Part shown: positions 54,770-63,512 of the stretch, one piece after another
Layout: each line of letters starts with the position of its first letter
How positions within the stretch are numbered: position 1 is the first letter of the stretch
Assembly: GCA_030141605.1 (NCBI GenBank)
Contig: JAQGDQ010000265.1
Location: 216,001-280,000, forward strand
Direction of reading: 5' to 3'
Length of the DNA: 64,000 bases
Source of the DNA: Tubiluchus corallicola
Taxonomy: Eukaryota; Priapulida; Priapulimorpha; Priapulimorphida; Tubiluchidae
Translations under genes and position numbers: made by a program
Notes under the pieces: model-generated
Told to the model about the DNA's origin: nothing
Seen by the model: only the letters and a program-made list of their open reading frames with translations
Databases searched by the model: none

Positions 54770-56416
54770 CCTGTTTTGTGCACCACAACGACGCCCCAAG
54801 AATGCACTACTGATTATCAGCAAGATAGGAATTTCAAATTTGCATTTTGGGTGCTGCATGCTTAATTTTATGCATGTTTGTCCGAAAAAATAAGAATCGG
54901 AGTGGTTCTGTGAGTGTACAGATAATCTCAAAAAATCATGGTAAATATAAGGTTGTAAAAACCGTAGGTTGCGCAAAAACAAAGCGGGAAGAAGAATTGC
55001 TTTTATTGCTTGCCAACACAGAGATAGAGCGGCTTAGGGACATGCAATCGCTTTTTGTTGAACACGATGATTTGGTGGTTGAAAACTTTGTGGGCAGCAT
55101 TGCAAACAATCATTTACAAGTTGTAGGAAGTGAATTAATTTTAGGCAAAATTTATCAAGTCTTTAACTTTCCGGATGATGGGTGCTGCAATTATTTTCGC
55201 AACCTGGTATTATGTCGGTTAGTGTACCCGGGAAGCAAATTAAAAACCGTTGACTATTTTAGACAGCACCTGAATACAGATGTTAGCGTACACACTATTT
55301 ATCGTTTCCTTGACGAGCTAAATACAAGTTTAAAGCCACAAATTGAACAACTTACCTTTAAGCACACCAGGAAGCTACTAAAAGGAAAGATAAGTGTCGC
55401 ATTTTATGATATGACCACATTGTATTTTGAGGCATCAGAAGAAGATGACTACCGTATTCCCGGATTCAACAAAGATGGCAAGCATCAACAACCGCAAATA
55501 ATGATAGGTTTACTGGTGGGTAAATATGGATACCCGATTGGCTATCAAATATTCGAGGGAAACACCTCTGAAACAAAAACACTAATCCCTGTTCTGGAAG
55601 CCTTTCAAAATAAATTTAATATCGAAAGGCCTATTGTAGTTGCCGATGCAGCTTTACTCTCGCAGAAGAACATAAATGCCTTGATTGAAAACAAATACGA
55701 GTACATACTTGGAGGACGGATAAAGAATGAAAGTCAAAAAATAAAAGAAAAAATTATAGCTCTTGATATTAAAGAAAACAAGCCAGTTGAGTTGAAAAAC
55801 AAGAATGGAAGGTTGATTATCAGCTTCTCAGAAAAAAGAGCCTTCAACGATAAAAAAAACAGAGAGAAGGGCTTAAAAAGACTTGAAAAACGTGTTGCTT
55901 CCGGCAAGCTAACAAAGAATCACATAAATAATCGCGGGTATAATAAATATCTGAATCTGTCGGGGGAGATTGCCGTTAAAATCGACTACGATAAGTTCCA
56001 GTCAGATAGAGTTTGGGATGGGTTGAAGGGTTATGTAACCAATACCCATTTACCGAGAAAAGATGTTATCGGGAATTATAGTCAGTTGTGGCAAGTGGAA
56101 AAAGCTTTTCGTATATCAAAAACTGATTTACGAATACGGCCAGTTTATCACCGCTTAAAAGAACGCATTGAAGCCCATATCTGTATTTGTTTCACAGCCT
56201 ATGCCATTTACAAAGAGCTGGAAAGGTTATTGAGGGCAAATAATATTGATATCTCTGCTGAAAAAGCCTTGGAACAAATCCGGCAGATCAGGCAGCTGCA
56301 ATACACTCTGCCCAAATCGAAACAAGTCAGAACAAAAATATTACAGCCAACTGAAATGCAAAAAAAGTTGTTAAATATGAAATTATAAACTTGGGTGCTG
56401 CAATGCACAAAACAGG
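54770..56416 (+). mobile_element. Complete IS1634-type insertion sequence, 1647 bp
   Basis: Inverted termini start CCTGTTTTGTGCA on both sides and end inward with a shared CCCAAG block, giving imperfect inverted repeats of about 27 bases. One transposase gene fills the element. A perfect 113-bp direct repeat flanks it, so the insertion is recent. It lies between the third fucosidase gene and the cobalamin riboswitch, leaving both intact. Confidence 0.92.
54874..56388 (+). CDS. IS1634-family DDE transposase
   Basis: From ATG 54874 (MFVRKNKNRSGSVSVQII, the usual family start) 504 residues; an in-frame ATG at 54847 adds 9 residues read from the terminal-repeat region. The catalytic triad, numbered from the ATG at 54847, is Asp 188 in FYDMTTLYF, Asp 267 in VVADAAL and Glu 418 in LWQVEKAFR, all intact. 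Expected to be functional. Confidence 0.93.
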   Translation: MFVRKNKNRSGSVSVQIISKNHGKYKVVKTVGCAKTKREEELLLLLANTEIERLRDMQSLFVEHDDLVVENFVGSIANNHLQVVGSELILGKIYQVFNFPDDGCCNYFRNLVLCRLVYPGSKLKTVDYFRQHLNTDVSVHTIYRFLDELNTSLKPQIEQLTFKHTRKLLKGKISVAFYDMTTLYFEASEEDDYRIPGFNKDGKHQQPQIMIGLLVGKYGYPIGYQIFEGNTSETKTLIPVLEAFQNKFNIERPIVVADAALLSQKNINALIENKYEYILGGRIKNESQKIKEKIIALDIKENKPVELKNKNGRLIISFSEKRAFNDKKNREKGLKRLEKRVASGKLTKNHINNRGYNKYLNLSGEIAVKIDYDKFQSDRVWDGLKGYVTNTHLPRKDVIGNYSQLWQVEKAFRISKTDLRIRPVYHRLKERIEAHICICFTAYAIYKELERLLRANNIDISAEKALEQIRQIRQLQYTLPKSKQVRTKILQPTEMQKKLLNMKL

Positions 56417-56529
56417 GGGGCTTGTCTCTCTATTAATATTTTTGTCAAAACTCTCATTTAACTGACAAGTTAAGGTTTTTTTGACTCCTCAACGTGGAAG
56501 CCAGTAAGTTAAGCTTCTTTACATGTTTT
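56417..56529 (+). repeat. 113-bp target-site duplication, right copy
   Basis: Exact copy of 54657-54769. It ends about 48 bases before the cobalamin riboswitch, so the promoter of the B12 operon may lie partly within the duplicated DNA or just after it. Confidence 0.92.
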
Positions 56530-56576
56530 TATGCTGAAGTTTACCTTCTTTAAAAATTAAAGATGTAAATTCGCAC

Positions 56577-56778
56577 TGTATGGTGGAATTTTCCTTTTCA
56601 GGGAAATCCGTAATATGGGAATCCGGTGGCTTGTTATTTTAACAGGGAGTCCGGAGCTGTACCCGCAGCTGTAAGTCCGCCCTTTTTTGGGAAGCGGTTT
56701 TTCTATACCCTGCCACTGTCTGTAAGTTATGTAGATGGGAAGGCGCTGAAAACCGGGACGAGCCAGAAGACCTGCCAT
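56577..56778 (+). promoter_or_regulatory. Cobalamin riboswitch
   Basis: Consensus blocks of the AdoCbl/cobalamin riboswitch occur in order: GGGAATCCGGTGG, GTCCGGAGCTGTACCCGCAG (B12 box part), CTGTAAG, CCACTG, GGGAAGGCGC and GAGCCAGAAGACCTGCC. The following binding-protein gene begins 94 bases downstream. Binding of cobalamin is expected to turn the operon off. Confidence 0.95.
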
Positions 56779-56872
56779 ATTTGCTTTAAAAAATCGAGCT
56801 TCGGGAGGTTAAGATTCGTGATAGGCTGTTAAATACATGTAGTGTTTCCGAAGGTTAAAATTAATGTAGTGT

Positions 56873-57721
56873 ATGAAAAAGAGCAGCTATTATAACATTG
56901 CTATATTCACACTTTTCGTTGTGTCATTTTTTGTTACGAGGGCTAAGGGCCAAGTTAACTGCATTGTTTCTTTGTCTCCATCATTAACAAAAAGTATATG
57001 CGTGTTGGGGTCTGAGGATAAACTTTTCGGATATACAAAGTACTGTGGGATTGTGCACCCAGACAAGGGAAGGATAGTTGCTTCAGGGATGAATGTGAGT
57101 GTAGAGAGAGTAATATCTATGAGGCCGGATGTGGTTGTTGCTTCATTGTTAACAAAACCTGAAGTTATTGCAGTACTTAAAAGTTCCGGAGTAAGGGTTG
57201 AGGTATATCCTTTGCCGAAGTCGTACAAGGAAATATGTAGTCAGTTTATTGATATAGGAAAGCTTGTTGGTGAGGAACAGCTGGCCAAAGCTATTGTTGA
57301 GAGAGAGAATATCAGGTTGAAAGAGATAAGGAGTGCCATCCCTTCGGAAGATTCTCTCAGGATATTTTTTGAGATAGGAGCGAGGCCATTGTTTACAGCT
57401 ATTCCAAACAGTTTCTCGGACGATTATATACGCTACGCTAATGGTGTAAATATAGCATCGGACTTGACAATGGGAGCTATTACACGGGAGTGGGTTTTAG
57501 TAAAAGATCCTGATGTTATTATTATCGCAGTTATGGGTGCTGCCGGGGAAGATGAGAAGTTGGAGTGGGAGAGGTATCCAAACTTGTCGGCAGTAAGAGA
57601 GAATAGGGTATTTACTATAGATACTGATGATGCTTGCAGTCCAACACCCGGGCTATTTGTGAACATGGTAGAGCAAATGGTCAATTTTATTTACCGAAAG
57701 TCAGGTGCGGCTCTTAAATAA
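56873..57721 (+). CDS. btuF: Cobalamin ABC transporter, periplasmic binding protein (BtuF-like)
   Basis: A 282-residue helical-backbone substrate-binding protein with signal peptide (to about AKGQ). NCIVSLSPSLTKSICVLG and ERVISMRPDVVVAS are typical of the BtuF/FhuD group. The cobalamin riboswitch upstream and the permease and ATPase downstream support B12 as the ligand rather than iron chelates. Confidence 0.9.
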   Translation: MKKSSYYNIAIFTLFVVSFFVTRAKGQVNCIVSLSPSLTKSICVLGSEDKLFGYTKYCGIVHPDKGRIVASGMNVSVERVISMRPDVVVASLLTKPEVIAVLKSSGVRVEVYPLPKSYKEICSQFIDIGKLVGEEQLAKAIVERENIRLKEIRSAIPSEDSLRIFFEIGARPLFTAIPNSFSDDYIRYANGVNIASDLTMGAITREWVLVKDPDVIIIAVMGAAGEDEKLEWERYPNLSAVRENRVFTIDTDDACSPTPGLFVNMVEQMVNFIYRKSGAALK

Positions 57722-57734
57722 TAAACATATTTCA

Positions 57735-58769
57735 ATGAAAAAACGTATGGGGAGAAAACGGCTTATTGTTTGGGGTGGGTGGCTTATTGCATTTTGTATT
57801 GTGTCATTTGTTGTGTTTGTACATTCGGCATCAACGGGAGAGTTAAATATTCCATTTTTCAGTATTCCGAAAATACTTATACATGGGGAGGGAAGTATGG
57901 AGTACACTATTTTAACAAAGCTTAGGCTTCCACGCATCTGTTTGGGGATGGCAGTTGGTGGAGGGTTGAGCATTGCGGGAGTAATTTTGCAGGGAGTGTA
58001 CCGAAATCCATTGGTGGAGCCATATACACTTGGTATTTCAGGAGGTGCCGGCCTGGGTGTTACATTAATCATTGTTTTAGGGTTACATCACATAATAAGT
58101 GTTTATATGTTGCCGGCAGCAGGCTTTGCCGGCTCTGTATTAGCTATTTTTTTAGTGTACGTTCTAAGCACTAAAAAGGGTGGGATAAATGCCCACAATA
58201 TGCTGCTGATTGGTGTGATGATAAGTTTTATGTCTTCTGCTATGATGATGCTTTTAATGTCCATTACCACATCTGAAAGCCTTTACAGTATAATTTTTTG
58301 GATAATGGGGTCATTGGATGAGCCCAATCCGCTACTTGTAAATAGTGTGGTTGTTATATCACTGTTGGGGCTGGCCTTTTCATATATGTTTGTGAAACCA
58401 TTAAATGCATTGAGGCTTAGTGAGAATGAAGCCCGGCATCTGGGTATAGATACAGAGAGATCGATACGTGTTCTCTTTATAGTTGCATCATTGCTTACAG
58501 GGGTGTGTGTTTCGGTAACAGGTGTTATAGGCTTTGTAGGGTTGGTTATTCCTCACCTGGTAAGGCAGCTTGTTGGTAACGACCACCGAATATTGCTGCC
58601 GGGGTCGTTTATTATTGGGGGAAGTTTTCTTGTATTATGCAATACAGTAGCTCATACTATTGTGGCACCCAATGTTTTACCTGTAGGTGTGATAACAGGT
58701 ATAGTAGGGGGTGTAGCTTTTATTGTAATGATATGCAGACACAAAATGAGTATTAACAGAAGGAGATGA
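57735..58769 (+). CDS. btuC: Cobalamin ABC transporter permease (BtuC-like, FecCD family)
   Basis: A 344-residue polytopic membrane protein of the FecCD/BtuC family, about ten helices. Family motifs: LRLPRICLGMAVGGGLSIAG, YRNPLVEPYTLGISGGAG, and GFVGLVIPHLVRQLVGNDHR (contact loop for the ATPase). Start ATG 57735 avoids overlap with the previous gene. Its last four bases overlap the ATPase start (ATGA), implying coupled translation. Confidence 0.94.
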   Translation: MKKRMGRKRLIVWGGWLIAFCIVSFVVFVHSASTGELNIPFFSIPKILIHGEGSMEYTILTKLRLPRICLGMAVGGGLSIAGVILQGVYRNPLVEPYTLGISGGAGLGVTLIIVLGLHHIISVYMLPAAGFAGSVLAIFLVYVLSTKKGGINAHNMLLIGVMISFMSSAMMMLLMSITTSESLYSIIFWIMGSLDEPNPLLVNSVVVISLLGLAFSYMFVKPLNALRLSENEARHLGIDTERSIRVLFIVASLLTGVCVSVTGVIGFVGLVIPHLVRQLVGNDHRILLPGSFIIGGSFLVLCNTVAHTIVAPNVLPVGVITGIVGGVAFIVMICRHKMSINRRR

Positions 58770-59581
58770 AAGGATTTTTAAATATTGAAAGTTTTACGTG
58801 CGGGTATGGGAAAGGGTTTCATATTAGTAACGTCTGTTTGTCTATTAATAGGGGAAGCTTTACTGGGATCATAGGTCCCAACGGTTCTGGAAAGACAACT
58901 CTTTTTAAGGGAGTGACCAATGAGCTAAAGGCTAAATCAGGCTCGGTAAGTATTGATGGTAAGGATTTGGGGCTTATGTCTTTTAGAGAAAGAGCCAGAA
59001 ATATAGCTGTCGTTTCTCAGTTTATTGAGCCTGCAGCTATTACAGTTACGGACTATGTTTTAATGGGAAGGATATCTTACTCCCGGAGGTTTCAGTTTTT
59101 AGAAAGAGACAGTGATTTTGATATTGCTTATAAGTATATGAAGTTGACAGGTGTTTACCAGTTAAGGGATAAGTATATGTCAGAGTTGAGCGGAGGGGAG
59201 CAGCAGTTGGCAGGAATAGCAAAGGCTCTAGCGCAGGAGCCTAGTCTGCTGCTACTTGATGAGCCAACATCTCATCTTGATATATCGCACCAGACAATGA
59301 TTCTGGATCTTATTCACAGGCTTAATACAGAATTGGAACTTACAGTATTGATGATTATACATGATCTGAATATGGCAGGAGAGTACTGTAGTTATCTTGT
59401 AATGATGAATGATGGTTGTGTACACTCTCACGGAGCTCCTGATGAGGTGTTGACCTATAAGAACATTGAGGATGTGTATAAGACAGTTGTTATAACACAG
59501 CAAAACCCGTTGTCGGGTAAGCCTGTTGTTTTTCCCATTTCAGGTAGGGTGTGTAAGCCGACGGATACACTGTCAATATAA
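58766..59581 (+). CDS. btuD: Cobalamin ABC transporter ATPase (BtuD-like)
   Basis: A 271-residue ABC ATPase: Walker A GPNGSGKTT at 37-45, signature LSGGEQQ at 141-147, Walker B LLLLDEP at 161-167 and the switch His in IIHDLNMA. Powers import through the BtuC-like permease. Confidence 0.94.
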   Translation: MKGFLNIESFTCGYGKGFHISNVCLSINRGSFTGIIGPNGSGKTTLFKGVTNELKAKSGSVSIDGKDLGLMSFRERARNIAVVSQFIEPAAITVTDYVLMGRISYSRRFQFLERDSDFDIAYKYMKLTGVYQLRDKYMSELSGGEQQLAGIAKALAQEPSLLLLDEPTSHLDISHQTMILDLIHRLNTELELTVLMIIHDLNMAGEYCSYLVMMNDGCVHSHGAPDEVLTYKNIEDVYKTVVITQQNPLSGKPVVFPISGRVCKPTDTLSI

Positions 59582-59653
59582 CTATGGTGATGAGATTTAT
59601 AACTGGCAGTTACTACATAGAGCAGCTTTTTAGGCACCGATGATCAGGTTTTG

Positions 59654-59776
59654 AGATTTTTTGCGGGACAAAATATTTTGGTGCAGGTTAAGGAGATGTT
59701 CGATGAGAAGCCATAGTTTGCCGGTGTGAATGAGGATTTTGAAGAAAATATTAATAAAAAGATGAGTTTTGCAAAG
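59654..59776 (+). repeat. Dispersed bacterial repeat, copy B
   Basis: Similar along its length to 43704-43825 and ending AAGATGAGTTTTGCAAAG. It fills the gap before the TonB receptor and overlaps the most upstream possible start codon of that gene. Confidence 0.7.
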
Positions 59777-61961
59777 GTCTCATATTTTAACAATTAAAAT
59801 TAAGAGAAGCATTTTATATAAAGTGCATAGGTGTGCTTGGTTGTTTTTACTATTACATGCTGTTTTTGATGTAGCCGCCACCACAGGAAGCGATACACTT
59901 AAAAATTATGATATAGAGGAAGTGGTTGTAGAAGCAACCCGCATTAATAGTAAGTTGAGAAGTATTCCGCAAAAGGTGGAGGTTATTACTTCTCAGCTTA
60001 TAGAAAGTATTCCTTCTGAAAACCTCGCTGAGGCGTTAAAGCGATCTTCAAATCTTGATATTCTTCAGTATCCCGGGTTAATTGCAACTGTTGGTATGAG
60101 GGGGTTCTCTCCTGCAGCATTAACCAGAGGATATACTCTTATTCTCATCAATGGCAGTCCGGCCGGAACAACCAATATAGCATCTATTAGCATGGATAAT
60201 GTTGAGCGGGTAGAGGTTGTGAAGGGGGCATATTCTGTTTTGTACGGTTCCGATGCCATGGGTGGAGTAATAAATATTATTACTCAGCGGGGGAAAAGAG
60301 AGCCTCATGGAAGTTTTTCTTTAGAAGGAGGGAGTTTTGGTAGTTTTGGGATTAAAGCCTCTGCTGGCGGAAGTTTATCAAAGGACCTTATGTTTGCACT
60401 GGGTTTTTCACAACAAGAGCAGAGAAAGAACTATCGCATTGGGAAAAGAAATCTACTAGAAGTGTCTGCGCAGGAGGTGCTTATGCTTGATAAAAATTCG
60501 TATGGTGACATAATGCAGAACTCAGCTTTTGAGCTAAAGAGTGTAAACGGGATGCTTGATTGGCAGGTAAGCAGTTATTGGAGAGTTGGCACAGAGGTTA
60601 TGTATACCTTTGCGGAAGATGTAGGTGTCCCAGGTAATTATTGGGGAGGGTACGAGCAAACAAAGAAGGATATTGACAATCTGAATATTTATGGGCATAT
60701 TGAGCGGAAGCGTGGTAGTAATCTATTTATGCTCGCACCTTATTATACAAGGGTAGAAGATCCGAACTATTCAGATAATTCGGATGCTGGGTTTATCAAT
60801 TTTGAGAGCTGTATAACAAAGTATGGCTTTAGGCTGCAGGATAGTTTTGAACTCCCAGACATGAAAGTAGCTGTTGGAGTTGATTATGGTATTGACAGAT
60901 ATAAGTCGGAGAGATTTGGGGCAGATGGCACTCCTGAATCTCCATATGTGCCCGACAACCAAAATAGTAATGTAGGAGGCTTTATGCAGCTCACCTATTC
61001 AAACAACAGTTTTGATATAAATGGAGGGGTGCGCTATGACCATTTTTCTTACCATATAGTGCAAAGCGACTTGATGAGTGCACTGGGAGCCAGTGAGAGT
61101 TATAATACCTTTAATCCTGGGGTTGGGGTACAGTATAGGCCTTTGGAAGGGTTCAGGATACACTCTTCATTTGGAACGGCATTTGTTGTTCCTGACGCTT
61201 ATAAAGTTGCCGGTGAGTATAAGGTTTCAATGCCGGAATGGGGTTGGGAGCAATTATATGTTGGCAATCCTGCCCTGAGGCCCGAGAGGTCCCGCTCGTA
61301 CGATATAGGAGCGAAATACACTCTTGCAGGAAAGGGTCTGAGTGTTGATATAACCTGGTTTCAAACAAAACATTATGATAAAATTGTAGAGAGAGGGCTA
61401 AGTACCGGAGAGAAGACATATATTAATGCAGATGAGTCGGATATGAGTGGTATTGAAGTGGTTTCGGTTGTAAATTTGGGCTGTTTTTTTGATAATAGAT
61501 TTATATTGGAGTTATACTCAAACTGGACGTTTATGGTTAATGCAAGTGTTGTACAGACGCTGAGATCAAGTACAGAAAGAGATAGTATCGTTGTTCAGTA
61601 TATGAGACATGTCCAGCAGCTCAGTGGAAATTTTGGGATATATTACAAAAACAAAAATGGGTTTTCAACCAGGCTGCATGGTAGGTATATTGGACGCCGC
61701 CTGGGAGAGGATGATTTCAGTTATTTTCGTCCGGACATCACTCCTGGAGATTATTATACAGGGGGAGGGTATGTTGAGAGTGATATGATTTTGAGATATC
61801 CCGTATCTTTAGTTTTTGACTATTCGATAGCATACGCTTTTAACAGTAACTGGGCATTAAAGTTAGCTATCTCTAATTTACTGGACGAAAACTACGCAGA
61901 AAAAGATGGGTATAATATGCCTGGTCGACAAGTAAAAGGTTGTATAGAGTACAGGCTTTAA
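59769..61961 (+). CDS. btuB: TonB-dependent outer-membrane receptor, probable cobalamin receptor (BtuB-like)
   Basis: Brings cobalamin across the outer membrane using TonB energy. The longest frame starts at TTG 59769 and gives 730 residues; a GTG at 59823 just before the hydrophobic signal segment (WLFLLLHAVFDVAA) is an alternative start and would free it from the repeat. After the signal come a TonB-box-like stretch (EEVVVEATR), the plug domain (AEALKRSSNLDI, then VEVVKGAYSVLYGSDAMGG) and a large beta barrel ending with an aromatic-rich last strand GCIEYRL. Substrate is inferred from the riboswitch-led operon. Confidence 0.88.
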   Translation: MQRSHILTIKIKRSILYKVHRCAWLFLLLHAVFDVAATTGSDTLKNYDIEEVVVEATRINSKLRSIPQKVEVITSQLIESIPSENLAEALKRSSNLDILQYPGLIATVGMRGFSPAALTRGYTLILINGSPAGTTNIASISMDNVERVEVVKGAYSVLYGSDAMGGVINIITQRGKREPHGSFSLEGGSFGSFGIKASAGGSLSKDLMFALGFSQQEQRKNYRIGKRNLLEVSAQEVLMLDKNSYGDIMQNSAFELKSVNGMLDWQVSSYWRVGTEVMYTFAEDVGVPGNYWGGYEQTKKDIDNLNIYGHIERKRGSNLFMLAPYYTRVEDPNYSDNSDAGFINFESCITKYGFRLQDSFELPDMKVAVGVDYGIDRYKSERFGADGTPESPYVPDNQNSNVGGFMQLTYSNNSFDINGGVRYDHFSYHIVQSDLMSALGASESYNTFNPGVGVQYRPLEGFRIHSSFGTAFVVPDAYKVAGEYKVSMPEWGWEQLYVGNPALRPERSRSYDIGAKYTLAGKGLSVDITWFQTKHYDKIVERGLSTGEKTYINADESDMSGIEVVSVVNLGCFFDNRFILELYSNWTFMVNASVVQTLRSSTERDSIVVQYMRHVQQLSGNFGIYYKNKNGFSTRLHGRYIGRRLGEDDFSYFRPDITPGDYYTGGGYVESDMILRYPVSLVFDYSIAYAFNSNWALKLAISNLLDENYAEKDGYNMPGRQVKGCIEYRL

Positions 61962-61975
61962 GTTATCGGTTCAAG

Positions 61976-63343
61976 CTATATTTGAATGTGAAGCCAGTTG
62001 CTGTTTTTACCTGTATAACTGAAGTTTACATGTACTACCATCCAAGGGACTGTAGGAATCATAAGTTGTAGCCCGGTGCCAACACCAACGATTGGTTTTG
62101 TTGTATAAATGCTGAGGTAGTTGTCGTTTCCATTACCCCAGTTTACATATACGGAATGTTCTATTGCGCCCCAGTTTTTATTGAGATAGGTGAAGTGCCC
62201 TCCTATATATGCTGAGTAAAAAGCCTTTCCCGAAATTTCCCCAGTCCTTATACCAAGGACATCGGATGCACCCCTGTAGTAGATTAGTGAAGGAAGATTG
62301 CTGGTTGTATAGGAGCTATTGAAAGATGAGCTAAATTGTACTACTTTATTGAAAAGTTTATGATACTGCGCTTCAAAGTCCAGCGAGTAGTAGAAAAGGC
62401 TCTCGTTATTTAACCCTATTCCAAAGGTGTGGCTCATACTCGCCAAAGCTCCGTATTGTTGGTGGCGCATCTTATTTACTATGCCAATAGATTCACTAAC
62501 AGAGATGCTCAGGTAGCTCACATTATAATCATCACATGTTGCAACTCCTTCAGTTATTAGGGAGCTGTTCGTTTTATGCTGAAATAGTGATAATCCAATG
62601 TCAGGGGAAAATGTATAGTAAAAGTCCTCATGGTAAGGGTTCCCAATATCCAAAGAAAGCAGGTCTGCAGAGTATCCAACTCCTGATATTTTTTCACCTT
62701 CTGAATAGCGATAGTTTTGAAACTTTCCTACAGATGCTGTGAATGATAAGGTCATATTACCATACAGCATTTGCCTGGGTAAAGCGAAATTTAAATCATA
62801 ATTATTTCTAAGTGTTCCAAACTTACTTTCAATTCTGAAGTTAATATTTCTCCCAAGAAAATTACTATCATAAATTCCCAATTCTTTAACGTTATCTTCA
62901 TTGCTGCCGCTAAAACCTACAATAGGCATGATGGTAAAGGCATCCCTTGCTAATATTCTCATTACAACTGATTTGTCTTCGAGAGTGTCAATGTTATATC
63001 CGACATCAACAAAGTTGCCGATATTCCAGATTCTTACGACAGCAGTCTCCATCTGTTGTTTTGAAACAGTTTCTTTTGCTGTAAAATCCAGTTCTCTGAG
63101 TATAATTTTATCTCGAGTGTACCAGTTTTTTTCAATTGCGATAGAATCAATATAAATATTATCAGAACTTTCGTGCTGAGAGAGAGCAACCTGCATACTA
63201 ATGAGAAAAATACTTACTCCGGCAAGAAGACGCCTAAGATAGAGCTTGCTTAACGGGTATTTATCAAAGTTGCAGGTTGTATGAGCTTTTTTACTTCTGC
63301 AAGCAGCAAGCATAAAATACATTAAAAATAGTTCTCTGGCCAT
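61976..63343 (-). CDS. Omp85/BamA-like outer-membrane barrel protein
   Basis: A 455-residue protein with one POTRA-like N-terminal module (IYIDSIAIEKNWYTRDKIILRELDF) and a C-terminal barrel. Typical BamA family proteins have more POTRA units, so this is a short form, perhaps a secretion or lipid-related relative. The start is uncertain: a likely signal peptide LLAGVSIFLISMQVALSQ begins about 40 residues inside the longest frame. Ends 15 bases from, and convergent with, the TonB receptor gene. Confidence 0.75.
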   Translation of the reverse strand: MARELFLMYFMLAACRSKKAHTTCNFDKYPLSKLYLRRLLAGVSIFLISMQVALSQHESSDNIYIDSIAIEKNWYTRDKIILRELDFTAKETVSKQQMETAVVRIWNIGNFVDVGYNIDTLEDKSVVMRILARDAFTIMPIVGFSGSNEDNVKELGIYDSNFLGRNINFRIESKFGTLRNNYDLNFALPRQMLYGNMTLSFTASVGKFQNYRYSEGEKISGVGYSADLLSLDIGNPYHEDFYYTFSPDIGLSLFQHKTNSSLITEGVATCDDYNVSYLSISVSESIGIVNKMRHQQYGALASMSHTFGIGLNNESLFYYSLDFEAQYHKLFNKVVQFSSSFNSSYTTSNLPSLIYYRGASDVLGIRTGEISGKAFYSAYIGGHFTYLNKNWGAIEHSVYVNWGNGNDNYLSIYTTKPIVGVGTGLQLMIPTVPWMVVHVNFSYTGKNSNWLHIQI

Positions 63344-63512
63344 TGATTATTTTCAAATGGGAATTTTTGTGTAAAATTAGCAGACTTTCTTGGGTAATCA
63401 AATCAAAAGATTTTAAACAGCAAAGTATAACTGTTGCAATCTCAAATATAAAATTGTGGAATATCATTCAAAGTTTTACTTTTGTAGAAGTATTTTAATG
63501 TGATCATATTTT

